Origin: UBA6544 sp038131165
GTDB taxonomy: Bacteria; Pseudomonadota; Alphaproteobacteria; UBA8366
NCBI GenBank assembly: GCA_038131165.1
Contig: JAYPOZ010000010.1
Span: 1-64,000, forward strand
Direction: 5' to 3'
DNA: 64,000 bases
Position 1 is the stretch's first letter. The number at the start of each line of letters is the position of its first letter. Of the stretch, positions 41,201-50,676 are shown piece by piece. Under the pieces are notes generated by a model that did no database searches, was not told the origin of the DNA, and saw nothing but the letters and a program-made list of their open reading frames with translations. The position numbers were made by a program, and so were the translations under genes.

Positions 41201-42526
41201 TCATTTGCCGATACAAAAATCACGAAAGACAATATCGAGCAAATCCTCGACATCAAAACTCCCGGTAATGCGGCCCAAAGACTGCATCGCCAAACGCAAA
41301 TCCTCGGCAAGCAGCTCCGGCAAGACCGCAGCTTGCGCCCGCACCAAAGATGCCTGACATTCCAGCACTGCCTCGCGGTGGCGGGCGCGGGTGATCACCG
41401 CCCCTCGGTCCCCCGCCCACCGCTCCGTGACGACCTCCCTCAAACGCTCAAGCAAGGCGTCCATCCCCGCACCGGTCCGCACCGATACCTGGGCAAGACC
41501 CAGACCGCCGATCGGAACGTTTCTTTCAGCCACCCCCAAATCCCACTTGTTGGCAACCGTCAACGTTACCGGCGATCGGTAAACCTCCTCCGCCTGATCA
41601 AGAGCAAGCGACCCATCGAACACCGCGATCACAACATCCGCCTCGTCGGCCGTAGCGCGAGCCCGCCGAACACCCTCCACCTCGACACGATCCGCTGTTT
41701 CCCGTAGTCCCGCCGTATCGGAGAGAATGACCGGAAACCCTCCCAGATCCATTCGGACTTCAACCACGTCCCGGGTCGTACCCGCCAAATCCGAAACAAT
41801 CGCGGCATCGCGACCCGCCAACGCATTCAACAGGCTCGACTTTCCCGCATTCGGCGGGCCGACAATCGCCACCCGAATACCCCGCCGCAATTGCTCTCCC
41901 ACGGACCGGTCTTCTACATGTTGTGTAATACTGTCCAAAATTCCCAATATCTGGGTCTGTGCCGCGGCCAAGGCGGATTCAGGCAATCCCTCCTCCGGAA
42001 AATCGATAACCGCCTCCACATGGGCCAAGGCGCCCATCAACCGATCCCGCCAAGACTCGTAAAGCCGACCGAGCGCCCCGGAGGACTGCAGGATCGCTTG
42101 GCGCCGCTGCGCCTCCGTCTCCGCGTCAATCAGGTCTGCAAGGCCTTCCGCCGCGGTCAAATCCATCTTCTCGTTCAGAAAAGCCCGCCGGGTAAACTCT
42201 CCCGGCTCAGCTATGCGGGTCCCGGAAATCTCCCCCACCGCCTCAAGCACGGCCGTCACCGTGGCGAGGCCACCGTGAATATGCAGCTCCGCGACATCCT
42301 CGCCAGTAAAACTGGCCGGTCCCGGAAACCACAAGACCAAGCCCTCATCCAAAACGTCTTCCGAGGATATCGACCTCAACTGACGCCGCACCGCCGACCG
42401 GGGCACCGGCAATTCGCGCCCGGTCAATTGGCGACACACATCCGCCGCCGCCGCGCCGGATACCCGAACGACCGCCACGCCCGCCTTCCCTACCGCGGAC
42501 GAGAGCGCGTATATGGTTTCGGCCAT
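41201..42526 (-). CDS. mnmE: tRNA modification GTPase MnmE
   Basis: A 441-residue GTPase, the partner of MnmG. The N-terminal tetrahydrofolate-binding domain (TIYALSSAVGKAGVAVVRVSG) is followed by the G domain with VGPPNAGKSSLLNALAG, the DLAGTTRDVVE switch and LSDTAGLRETAD. The C-terminal CIGK carries the catalytic Cys. Length is as expected. It is transcribed toward mnmG. Confidence 0.97.
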   Translation of the reverse strand: MAETIYALSSAVGKAGVAVVRVSGAAAADVCRQLTGRELPVPRSAVRRQLRSISSEDVLDEGLVLWFPGPASFTGEDVAELHIHGGLATVTAVLEAVGEISGTRIAEPGEFTRRAFLNEKMDLTAAEGLADLIDAETEAQRRQAILQSSGALGRLYESWRDRLMGALAHVEAVIDFPEEGLPESALAAAQTQILGILDSITQHVEDRSVGEQLRRGIRVAIVGPPNAGKSSLLNALAGRDAAIVSDLAGTTRDVVEVRMDLGGFPVILSDTAGLRETADRVEVEGVRRARATADEADVVIAVFDGSLALDQAEEVYRSPVTLTVANKWDLGVAERNVPIGGLGLAQVSVRTGAGMDALLERLREVVTERWAGDRGAVITRARHREAVLECQASLVRAQAAVLPELLAEDLRLAMQSLGRITGSFDVEDLLDIVFRDFCIGK

Positions 42527-42541
42527 GCTTGGCCTTCCGCG

Positions 42542-42790
42542 CTACTTCGCGTCCTTGGAGCCGGCCGAGCCGAACTGGGACCAAAACGCCTTCTGAGCTT
42601 CCTCCCAGCCGCCCCCCGCCGCGGAGAACCAGGACTTCATCAGCGCCTCCGGGTCCATCTGCGTCATCCCTTCCATCATGCGCCCCCGAAACGCCTCCAT
42701 GACCTCCGCCTGGATCGGCGCGACATCGGGCAAGCCCAAGAACCGGCGGGCCTCCTCGGGAGAACACTCGATATTCATCGTGATTTTCAT
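42542..42790 (-). CDS. DUF6489-like small protein
   Basis: An 82-residue protein with MKITMNIECSPEEARRFLGLPDV, a motif seen in small conserved alphaproteobacterial proteins, and a C-terminal Trp/Gly segment (SWFSAAGGGWEEAQKAFW). Function is unknown. It lies 15 bases upstream of mnmE on the same strand and may share its transcript. The ATG at 42790 is the start of homology. Confidence 0.75.
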   Translation of the reverse strand: MKITMNIECSPEEARRFLGLPDVAPIQAEVMEAFRGRMMEGMTQMDPEALMKSWFSAAGGGWEEAQKAFWSQFGSAGSKDAK

Positions 42791-42884
42791 GATCTGCGCC
42801 TCGAAAGGGGTTGTGCCTCGGCCATTGTAGGGCAAGGTATAGAAGCTGCGAATTCCTCGCAACAATGCAGTCGGAGCCCGCCCC

Positions 42885-44900
42885 ATGCCGCAAAACGAGC
42901 TATCCCAGGAAACAAGTCCTTATCTGCTTCAGCATAAGGACAACCCTGTCCACTGGATGGCTTGGGGCGAAAAAGCCTTCGCCCGCGCGAAATCAGAAAA
43001 CAAACCAATCCACTTATCGGTCGGATACGCCGCCTGCCATTGGTGCCACGTTATGGCACATGAGAGCTTCGAAGACCCGCAAATCTCCTCGATCATGAAC
43101 GAGCTGGTCATCAATATTAAAGTCGACCGGGAAGAGCGTCCCGACATCGACACCATTTATCAATCGGCCCTGGCGATGATCGGAGAACAGGGCGGCTGGC
43201 CTCTGACGATGTTCCTCACCCCGGACGGCGAACCGTTCTGGGGCGGAACCTATTTTCCTCCGACGCCGCGTTACGGCCGACCGGGATTCGGCGACGTCGT
43301 AAAGGCTGTGGCAAATACTTTCGCCAGCGAGCCCGAGCGCGTGGAAAAAAACGTTCGAGCACTGCGCGAAGGCCTCGCTCAGGCCTCCAAGCCCTCGGCC
43401 GGCCCCGGTATTTCCCCCGACATCGTCAATCAAGTCGCCCAACGACTGACCAACGAAATCGACATGTTCCGGGGCGGCATAAAGGGCGCTCCCAAATTTC
43501 CTCAAACCGGCATCTTCGAGCAGATCTGGCGCGCCTGGCGCCGCAGCGGCGACAATCTCTATAGAGACGCCGTTGTCACCAGCCTCAACAATATTTGCCA
43601 GGGTGGCATCTACGATCACCTGGGCGGCGGCTTCTCTCGATATTCCGTCGACGAAATGTGGCTCGCCCCGCATTTTGAGAAGATGCTCTACGACAATGCC
43701 GAATTGATCAACATGCTCACCTTGGTTTGGCAGGAGACCCGCTCTCCGCTCTACGCCGCCCGCATCGCAGAGACCGTAGAGTGGTTAAAGCGCGAAATGA
43801 TCGAAGAGGGCGGCGGCTTCGCCAGCAGCCTCGATGCCGACAGCGAGGGCATCGAAGGTAAATTCTACGTATGGAGCGAAGCGGAAATAGACACCCTCCT
43901 CGGCGACAAAGCTCCGAAGTTCAAAAAAACCTATGATGTCGACGCTCATGGCAATTGGGAGGAAAAAACCATCCTGAACCGGTTGCACGCGATGGACCTT
44001 CTCGACGACGCAACCGAGGCGGAACTTTCGGAAAACCGCAGAACCCTCCTCGAGGCCCGCGCCCACCGCATCCGCCCCGGCAAAGACAATAAAGTCCTCG
44101 CCGATTGGAACGGGTTAATGATCGCCGCCCTCGCCTTCGCCAGCCAAGTATTCCAAAAACCCGATTGGCTCAACCTCGCAAAGACCGCCTATGCCTTCGT
44201 GACGGATAACCTGATTATTGACGGCCGGCTTCATCATAGCTGGTGCGCTGGTGAAGCCCGCCATCCCGCCACCCTCGATGACCACGCCAACCTCGCCCGC
44301 TCGGCCTTAATGTTGTTCGAAAACACCCAGAATGAGACCTACCTCACAGATGCAAAAGCACGCATCGACGAGATCGAAGCCCATTACCGCGACCCGGACG
44401 GCGGATACTTCTTTGCAGCCGACGACACACCAAACCTGATTACCCGCACGAAAACCGCCAACGACAACGCCACCCCGTCCGGTAACGGCACACTGATGGG
44501 CGTGCTCTCCCGCCTCTACTATCTCACCGGCGAGGACAGTTATCGTGCGCGCGCCGAATCCATCGAAAAAGCCTTCGCCGGCGAAGTCGCGCGCAATTTC
44601 TTCCCCCTTTCAACCCTCATAAATTCAAGCGAGTTGATGAGGCGGGCCCTCCAAATCGTGGTGCTTGGCGACCCCAGCGACCCGGAGGTGAAGGCGCTTC
44701 TGGCCGCGATCGGGCACCATTCGCTGCCCAACCGGATCCTCAGCATCGTCCAATCACCAGACACGTTGCCCCAAACACACCCGGCCGCCGGCAAGACACA
44801 ACTTGGCGCGCAAGCAACCGCATATGTCTGCAAAGGTACCGTGTGCAGTGCCCCGGTGACATCGTCCGAGGAATTAGACCGCCTATTGCAAGGCGCCTAA
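42885..44900 (+). CDS. thioredoxin domain-containing protein (DUF255, YyaL/SSP411 family)
   Basis: A 671-residue protein: an N-terminal thioredoxin-like domain with CHWCHVMAHESFED (C51, C54), then an (alpha/alpha)6 barrel resembling N-acylglucosamine epimerases. The opening NELSQETSPYLLQHKDNPV is diagnostic for the family. The biochemical role is not established. It is divergent from the DUF6489 gene and reads into the ogt-type gene four bases later. Confidence 0.93.
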   Translation: MPQNELSQETSPYLLQHKDNPVHWMAWGEKAFARAKSENKPIHLSVGYAACHWCHVMAHESFEDPQISSIMNELVINIKVDREERPDIDTIYQSALAMIGEQGGWPLTMFLTPDGEPFWGGTYFPPTPRYGRPGFGDVVKAVANTFASEPERVEKNVRALREGLAQASKPSAGPGISPDIVNQVAQRLTNEIDMFRGGIKGAPKFPQTGIFEQIWRAWRRSGDNLYRDAVVTSLNNICQGGIYDHLGGGFSRYSVDEMWLAPHFEKMLYDNAELINMLTLVWQETRSPLYAARIAETVEWLKREMIEEGGGFASSLDADSEGIEGKFYVWSEAEIDTLLGDKAPKFKKTYDVDAHGNWEEKTILNRLHAMDLLDDATEAELSENRRTLLEARAHRIRPGKDNKVLADWNGLMIAALAFASQVFQKPDWLNLAKTAYAFVTDNLIIDGRLHHSWCAGEARHPATLDDHANLARSALMLFENTQNETYLTDAKARIDEIEAHYRDPDGGYFFAADDTPNLITRTKTANDNATPSGNGTLMGVLSRLYYLTGEDSYRARAESIEKAFAGEVARNFFPLSTLINSSELMRRALQIVVLGDPSDPEVKALLAAIGHHSLPNRILSIVQSPDTLPQTHPAAGKTQLGAQATAYVCKGTVCSAPVTSSEELDRLLQGA

Positions 44901-44904
44901 CGCC

Positions 44905-45363
44905 ATGTTGGGACGCACCCTCGAAAGCCCCTTCGGGCAGGTATCGTTCATGGTGGAAAACGACCGGCTCGCCCGCATCCAGTTCGAAGCGAATCCGAAC
45001 CTCCTAGACGAAGGCGACCCCCTCCTCGACGAGACGGCGCGGCAACTGACCGCTTATTTCGCAGGTAAGCTCTATGACTTCGACCTGCCGCTGGCCGCAC
45101 CCCATAGCACCTTTCAGGCAAGAATCCGCCGCTGCATGATCGAAATTCCTTACGGCCGAATGCGCACATACGGAGAGCTCGCGGCTGAACTCGGCAGCGC
45201 CTCGCAGGCGGTCGGCCAGTCGTGCGGATCCAATCCAATCCCGATTGTCGTCCCTTGCCACCGAGTCGTCGCTTCCGGCGGAAAGCTCGGCGGCTTTTCC
45301 GGCAGTGACGGCGCCCCGACAAAGAAGAAACTCCTTAATCACGAAGCCGTTCACGCCCCGTGA
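44905..45363 (+). CDS. methylated-DNA--protein-cysteine methyltransferase
   Basis: A 152-residue suicide repair protein removing alkyl groups from O6-guanine. IPYGRMRTYGELA is the helix preceding the active site. The acceptor Cys 118 is in VVPCHRVVASGG, and the closing GGFSGSDGAPTKKKLL helix is typical. The N-terminal domain is short, as in Ogt. It is probably co-transcribed with the upstream thioredoxin-domain gene. Confidence 0.93.
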   Translation: MLGRTLESPFGQVSFMVENDRLARIQFEANPNLLDEGDPLLDETARQLTAYFAGKLYDFDLPLAAPHSTFQARIRRCMIEIPYGRMRTYGELAAELGSASQAVGQSCGSNPIPIVVPCHRVVASGGKLGGFSGSDGAPTKKKLLNHEAVHAP

Positions 45364-45454
45364 CAATCTGCCCACCGCTGCGATAAGGTTGCTGCCACTC
45401 GTAGATCCGACAAAACAACGCTATTTTATTCAACAACACGACAGGGGGCGATCG

Positions 45455-46426
45455 ATGCCCAAAGCAATTCAAATCAAGAAACAGGGCGCCGCCGGCGTCA
45501 TGAAATGGGTGGAAGTGCCACTCGGCAAACCGAAGCGCGGCGAAGTCCTCATCCAACAAAGCCACGTGGGCCTGAATTATATCGACGTATATCACAGAAG
45601 CGGTCTCTACCCGCTTCCGCTCCCCGCCGGAATCGGCATGGAAGCCGCGGGCACGGTCGAAGCCGTCGGCCCCGGCGTCAAAAACATCCGGATTGGCGAC
45701 CGGGTCGCCTATGCCTCCGGCCCTCCCGGCTCCTATGCCGAATACCGCATCATGCCGGCGGGCCGTGTCGTCAAGCTCCCGGAATGGATCGCCAACGATC
45801 AAGCTGCCGCCATGATGCTTCAAGGCATGACGACGGAATATCTGATCCGCCGGACCTATAAGGTAAAGGCTGGCGATACCGTTCTCTTCCACGCCGCCGC
45901 CGGCGGTGTCGGGCTGATCGCCTGCCAATGGCTGAAACAACTCGGCGCCACTGTTATCGGCACCGTCGGCAGCCCTGCAAAGGCAAAACTCGCCAAAGCC
46001 CATGGCTGCGATCATGTGATCAACTACAACAAGCAGGATTTCGTAAAGCGGGTGCGCAGCATCACCAAGGGCCAAGGCGTTCCGGTGGTGTATGATTCAG
46101 TCGGCAAATCCACCTTCAACGGATCTCTCGATTGCTTGAGCCCGCTCGGCATGTTCGTATCTTTCGGCAATGCCTCGGGTCCGATTCCGCCCGTCGACGC
46201 GGGATTGCTCTCCCAAAAAGGCTCGCTGTATTTCACCCGTCCCACACTGATGACCTATACCGCGTCCGACAAGGACCTCGCCGCATCCGCCCGATCGCTC
46301 TTCGCCGCCGTCAAGAAAGGCGTCAAGATCGAGATCAACCAGCGCTATCCAATGGCGAATGCCGTGCAGGCCCACAGAGACCTGGAAGCCCGAAAGACAA
46401 CCGGATCGACCGTTTTCGAGGTCTAG
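45455..46426 (+). CDS. quinone oxidoreductase (zeta-crystallin/QOR type)
   Basis: A 323-residue zinc-free medium-chain reductase, NADPH:quinone oxidoreductase-like. It has GLNYIDVYHRSGLYPLPLP and the GMEAAGTVEAVG segment, then the cofactor loop HAAAGGVGLIACQWL. It lacks the zinc ligands of alcohol dehydrogenases. The ATG at 45455 follows CAGGGGGCG. It is closed by a clear terminator at 46455-46484. Confidence 0.92.
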   Translation: MPKAIQIKKQGAAGVMKWVEVPLGKPKRGEVLIQQSHVGLNYIDVYHRSGLYPLPLPAGIGMEAAGTVEAVGPGVKNIRIGDRVAYASGPPGSYAEYRIMPAGRVVKLPEWIANDQAAAMMLQGMTTEYLIRRTYKVKAGDTVLFHAAAGGVGLIACQWLKQLGATVIGTVGSPAKAKLAKAHGCDHVINYNKQDFVKRVRSITKGQGVPVVYDSVGKSTFNGSLDCLSPLGMFVSFGNASGPIPPVDAGLLSQKGSLYFTRPTLMTYTASDKDLAASARSLFAAVKKGVKIEINQRYPMANAVQAHRDLEARKTTGSTVFEV

Positions 46427-46454
46427 GGCATAAGCCGATCTATCCGAAAAAATC

Positions 46455-46484
46455 AGGCCCCGCTTTCGAAGCGGGGCCTTTTTT
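46455..46484 (+). terminator. intrinsic terminator of the quinone oxidoreductase gene
   Basis: AGGCCCCGC (46455-46463) pairs with GCGGGGCCT (46471-46479) around TTTCGAA and is followed by a run of T to 46484. It lies 29 bases after the stop codon. Confidence 0.93.
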
Positions 46485-46648
46485 CATGCCATAAAGACCA
46501 GATTATATTCCGATATCGTATCGACGCCGCGGTTTGATCCGCATCCGGAATCACTTTCGGCACCTACCGCCAATTTAGGCTACTTATGCAGTTGATCCTT
46601 GAATGAAGACCCGCCGGCGGAGCGTCAACCGAACCGCATTACTCAACC

Positions 46649-47932
46649 CTACTGATTCATCGAATCGAAGAACTCATTGTTATTCTTACTGTCTTTCAAC
46701 TTATCGAGCAAGAACTCCATGGCGTCGGTCGTGCCCATCGGAGTCAGAATGCGCCGCAAGACCCACATCTTGGAAAGCGTCGCCGGCGGCACCAAGAGCT
46801 CTTCCTTCCGAGTGCCGGATTTCTGAATATCGATCGCCGGGAACGTCCGCTTATCGGAAAGCTTACGGTCGAGGACAATCTCGGAATTGCCCGTGCCTTT
46901 GAACTCTTCGAAGATCACCTCGTCCATCCGGCTCCCCGTCTCGATCAACGCGGTGGCGATAATGGTCAAGGACCCGCCCTCCTCGATATTTCGCGCCGCC
47001 CCGAAAAACCGCTTCGGCCGCTGCAGCGCATTCGCATCGACGCCGCCGGTCAAGACCTTGCCCGAACTCGGCACGACAGTGTTGTACGCACGCGCCAATC
47101 GAGTGATCGAATCGAGCAAAATAACGACATCATGCTTATGCTCCACCAGCCGTTTTGCCTTTTCGATCACCATCTCCGCGACTTGCACGTGCCGAACCGC
47201 CGGCTCGTCAAAGGTCGAGCTTACGACCTCACCGTTCACAGACCGCGCCATATCGGTTACTTCTTCCGGCCGTTCGTCGATCAGCAGGACGATCAGATAG
47301 ACCTCAGGATGATTGCTGGTAATGGCATGGGCAATATTCTGCATGATCACCGTCTTGCCGGTCCGCGGCTGCGCCACGATCAAACCGCGTTGACCTTTTC
47401 CAATTGGCGCCACCAATTCAATAACCCGGCATGTGTTGTCGCGCTTCTTGCCGTCACCCACCGTCGCCTCGACTTCGAGCTTTAGATGCTCTTCCGGGTA
47501 TAACGGCGTGAGATTGTCGAAATTAATGCGATGTCGAACGCTCTCCGGCTCGTCGAAATTAATCTTATTGACCTTCAAGAGAGCAAAATACCGCTCGCCC
47601 TCTTTCGGCGCTCGGATTTCTCCTTCGACCGTATCACCTGTCCGCAAGCCGAACCGCCGCACCTGACTTGGGCTGACGTAAATGTCGTCGGGTCCCGGTA
47701 AATAATTTGCCTCCGGCGACCGCAAAAATCCAAAGCCGTCTTGCAGCACCTCCAAAACACCGTTGCCGACAATCGGCACTTCGTCATCGGCGAGCTGCTT
47801 CAGGATAGAAAACATCATATCCTGTTTGCGAAGTGTGCTCGCGTTCTCAACCTCCAACTCCTCTGCAAAAGCGAGAAGCTCCGCAGGCGTTTTCTTCTTC
47901 AGGTCTTGTAGGTGGATTTCTTTTACGGTCAT
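46649..47932 (-). CDS. rho: transcription termination factor Rho
   Basis: A 427-residue RNA-dependent hexameric ATPase. The N-terminal LQDLKKKTPAELLAFAEEL helix bundle leads into the RNA-binding cold-shock fold (GFGFLRSPEANYLPGPDDIYVS). The P-loop IVAQPRTGKTVIM, VLLIDERPEEVTDM and the C-terminal LDKLKDSKNN follow. The ATG at 47932 is preferred over a TTG at 47941. The 219-base upstream spacer may hold a leader, but no structure is compelling. Confidence 0.97.
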   Translation of the reverse strand: MTVKEIHLQDLKKKTPAELLAFAEELEVENASTLRKQDMMFSILKQLADDEVPIVGNGVLEVLQDGFGFLRSPEANYLPGPDDIYVSPSQVRRFGLRTGDTVEGEIRAPKEGERYFALLKVNKINFDEPESVRHRINFDNLTPLYPEEHLKLEVEATVGDGKKRDNTCRVIELVAPIGKGQRGLIVAQPRTGKTVIMQNIAHAITSNHPEVYLIVLLIDERPEEVTDMARSVNGEVVSSTFDEPAVRHVQVAEMVIEKAKRLVEHKHDVVILLDSITRLARAYNTVVPSSGKVLTGGVDANALQRPKRFFGAARNIEEGGSLTIIATALIETGSRMDEVIFEEFKGTGNSEIVLDRKLSDKRTFPAIDIQKSGTRKEELLVPPATLSKMWVLRRILTPMGTTDAMEFLLDKLKDSKNNNEFFDSMNQ

Positions 47933-48151
47933 TTTTTGCAATCGCTTGGAGACATCGGATGACTGGGTAGCCTGTTAGGCAATACCGAACCGCGAACGAG
48001 GAGAAAGCGCGACTATCCGAAAGGGGGAAAAGAAAGACGATGGTTACCGAGAGCGGTCCCCGCCGTCCGTATCATCGGCCACAAACTGGGGCATGCGTCA
48101 AGCAAAATATGATAACTGAAAACCGCCGCGCAAGAGAATTTTTCCGGACAC

Positions 48152-48574
48152 TTAGAAAGGCTTCACGATCGCAAGGATCACGATGCCAATCATCAGAAGC
48201 GTCGGAACTTCATTGGCAATCCTGAAGAATTTAGCACTACGCCTGTTCTCGTCACTCTGAAAATCGCGCCGCCACCCCGCCATCGCCATATGAGAGGCCG
48301 ATAAAAAAATAATAAGCGCTAGTTTCAGATGGAACCACGTCTCCAAATAAACTTCGCTGAGAACAGCCATCCAAAGCCCGAAAATCCATGAAGCGACCAT
48401 CGCCGGCGTCATGATCGCCCGCAGCAGACGCCGCTCCATGATCTTGAACGTCTCCGACAACTCCGAGCCGACCTCGGCATCGACGTGATACACGAACAGC
48501 CGTGGGAGGTAGAGCAACCCAGCCATCCAGGAAATCACCGAGATAATATGAAGCGCCAGAATCCAGTCGTACAT
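48152..48574 (-). CDS. hemJ: protoporphyrinogen oxidase HemJ
   Basis: A 140-residue membrane protein with four hydrophobic helices. LALHIISVISWMAGLLYLPR contains the conserved His of HemJ, and WFHLKLALIIFLSASHM carries another. It oxidises protoporphyrinogen IX in the haem pathway. Its position beside hemH and hemE, as in many alphaproteobacteria, supports the assignment. Confidence 0.93.
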   Translation of the reverse strand: MYDWILALHIISVISWMAGLLYLPRLFVYHVDAEVGSELSETFKIMERRLLRAIMTPAMVASWIFGLWMAVLSEVYLETWFHLKLALIIFLSASHMAMAGWRRDFQSDENRRSAKFFRIANEVPTLLMIGIVILAIVKPF

Positions 48575-48582
48575 TCAGCACA

Positions 48583-49623
48583 TCATCCAGAGACCGGACA
48601 TTGACCACAGGACACCGGACAACTCCGTGTCCCTGTTTCGCTTGAAAGACCGGGCCCGCGCGCAATGGCCTGAAGGACGATTTCACACAGCCCTTCAATG
48701 AAACTGGGGTCGTCGGACACTGTCCCAACTCGACGATACCCGGGCACACCGGATTCTTCCGCCAACTCCCGATACTCGATATCAAGCTCTACCAAGGTTT
48801 CCGAATGTTCCGAAACAAACGCGATCGGCACCACAATCAGGGCCGTGCCTTCATTGCCCGCCTGGCGAATTTCGTCTTCTGTATAAGGCTTTATCCACTC
48901 CAAAGGCCCAACCCGGCTTTGATAACATACCCGCCAGTCCAGAGATGATTCGCCGATTTGAGTCATAACCGCCGCTGCTGTTTTTTCAATCGCCCACTTA
49001 TACGGATCTCCCCGATCGACAACTTTCTTGGGTAAACCGTGCGCGGAAAACAATATGCGCAAGGGACCATCCCCGGTTGTCTCGGCCAAAGCTACCTTGA
49101 TTCGCTCCGCTACGGCCGAAACAAATCCCGGGTTCTCCGGATAACAGCACACTTTGGTTGTCGGAACCGACAGTTGAGCCCGCCTGGCCGCACGCTCCCA
49201 ATCCTTGAAAGAAGACCCACTCGTGGTCGTTGAAAACTGCGGATACAAGGGAAGAAGGACAATTCGATCAGGGTCCCAGGACCGAACTTCGCTCGCTACC
49301 GCATCAGCCATGGGATGCCAATAACGCATGACCGGAAAACATTTGACCACATTATCAGAATTCTTGGCGTTAAGGACGTTCTCTAACGCGGCTGCCTGTG
49401 CAACCGTGTTGGGCAGGAGCGGCGATCCTCCCCCCAATTCCCGATAAATTTCCTGTGCAATCGGCGCGCGGCGCTTGGAAATAAGTTTCGCGATCAACCA
49501 TCTAATCGGCTGCGGCGCCCCAATAATGGCTGGATCGTTAAACAAATTGAACAAGAAGGGCTGAACCGATTCTAGCCTGTCCGGTCCCCCTAAATTAAAA
49601 AGTATAATTGCTGTTTTATCCAT
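48583..49623 (-). CDS. hemH: ferrochelatase
   Basis: A 346-residue ferrochelatase inserting iron into protoporphyrin IX. ILFNLGGPDRLESVQPFLFNLF opens the protein, and ILFSAHGLPKKVVDRGD carries the active-site His. The C-terminal tail contains CPVSCGQCP (C-x3-C-x2-C), a pattern consistent with the [2Fe-2S] ligands of alphaproteobacterial ferrochelatases. It stops eight bases before the hemJ start. Confidence 0.95.
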   Translation of the reverse strand: MDKTAIILFNLGGPDRLESVQPFLFNLFNDPAIIGAPQPIRWLIAKLISKRRAPIAQEIYRELGGGSPLLPNTVAQAAALENVLNAKNSDNVVKCFPVMRYWHPMADAVASEVRSWDPDRIVLLPLYPQFSTTTSGSSFKDWERAARRAQLSVPTTKVCCYPENPGFVSAVAERIKVALAETTGDGPLRILFSAHGLPKKVVDRGDPYKWAIEKTAAAVMTQIGESSLDWRVCYQSRVGPLEWIKPYTEDEIRQAGNEGTALIVVPIAFVSEHSETLVELDIEYRELAEESGVPGYRRVGTVSDDPSFIEGLCEIVLQAIARGPGLSSETGTRSCPVSCGQCPVSG

Positions 49624-49644
49624 TAAATTACATTTTATACCTAA

Positions 49645-50676
49645 CTAATGCGATAAAGATCGTATTTTGGAAACCAGTCTCTCTACCGTCGCCGGCGCTG
49701 TATGTTTGTCCACACCATGGCCGAGATTAAAAATATGGGGCCGCCCGCGACACTCGGTCACGATCCGCTCGACTGCCGCTTCCATCCCCGCCCCTCCCGT
49801 CAGCAGAAATACCGGATCTAGGTTCCCCTGAATCGGCATTCCTTTCGGCAGATGCTCACAAGCCCAACTCAACGATACTGTTGTATCGAGCGACACAGCG
49901 GTAATGCCCGTTTCCTCGGCAAAGTCCGTGTACATCGCACCGGCGCCCCGCGGAAACCCGATGATAGGCAATGCCGGCCAACGCTCGCGTAACGCCGCCA
50001 CGATCCGCCGGATCGGATCAATGACCCATCTTCTGAACTCCGGCTCTGGCAAAACACCCGCGTGACTCTCGAAAATCTGAACAACTTCCACGCCCGCCTC
50101 CACCTGGCGGGATAGGTGATCCACGGTCCCTTCAACCAACAAATCCATCAATCGCGCGAAAATATCCGGTTGTCCGTAACACATTGCTTTAATGTTATGG
50201 AAATCCCGACTTGTCCGGCCTTCGATCATATAACACGCAACGGTCCAGGGAGCCCCTGCAAAGCCTATCAGCGCGGTCTTACTATCAAGTTGCGCGGAAA
50301 GACGTTTTACCGCCTCATATACCGGTGCCAGCTTCTCCTGTAGCCCCTTCGTAGATAAAGCTGCGATATCCGCTGCTTCCCGGATGGGCTTAAGAACCGG
50401 ACCTGTTCCTTCGACGAAAGAAACGTCCTGGCCCAGACCATCCGGCACGACCAAGATATCCGAGAATAGAATCGCGGCATCAAAACCATAACGTCGAATG
50501 GGTTGAAGCGTGACCTCGACCGCGAAATCCGGCGTATAGCAGAGATCGAGGAATCCGCCCGCTTTTTGCCGAGATGCCCGATACTCCGGTAAATACCGAC
50601 CGGCCTGGCGCATAAGCCAAATCGGCGGAGGAGTGCGTCTTTCACCATTAAGGACATCGAGAAACGGCTTAGGCAT
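49645..50676 (-). CDS. hemE: uroporphyrinogen decarboxylase
   Basis: A 343-residue enzyme removing four carboxyl groups from uroporphyrinogen III. Signatures are PPIWLMRQAGRYLPEYR, FSDILVVPDGLGQ, GFAGAPWTVACYMIEG, and IIGFPRGAG. It heads hemE-hemH-hemJ and is transcribed away from the AT-rich spacer that I take as oriC. Confidence 0.97.
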   Translation of the reverse strand: MPKPFLDVLNGERRTPPPIWLMRQAGRYLPEYRASRQKAGGFLDLCYTPDFAVEVTLQPIRRYGFDAAILFSDILVVPDGLGQDVSFVEGTGPVLKPIREAADIAALSTKGLQEKLAPVYEAVKRLSAQLDSKTALIGFAGAPWTVACYMIEGRTSRDFHNIKAMCYGQPDIFARLMDLLVEGTVDHLSRQVEAGVEVVQIFESHAGVLPEPEFRRWVIDPIRRIVAALRERWPALPIIGFPRGAGAMYTDFAEETGITAVSLDTTVSLSWACEHLPKGMPIQGNLDPVFLLTGGAGMEAAVERIVTECRGRPHIFNLGHGVDKHTAPATVERLVSKIRSLSH

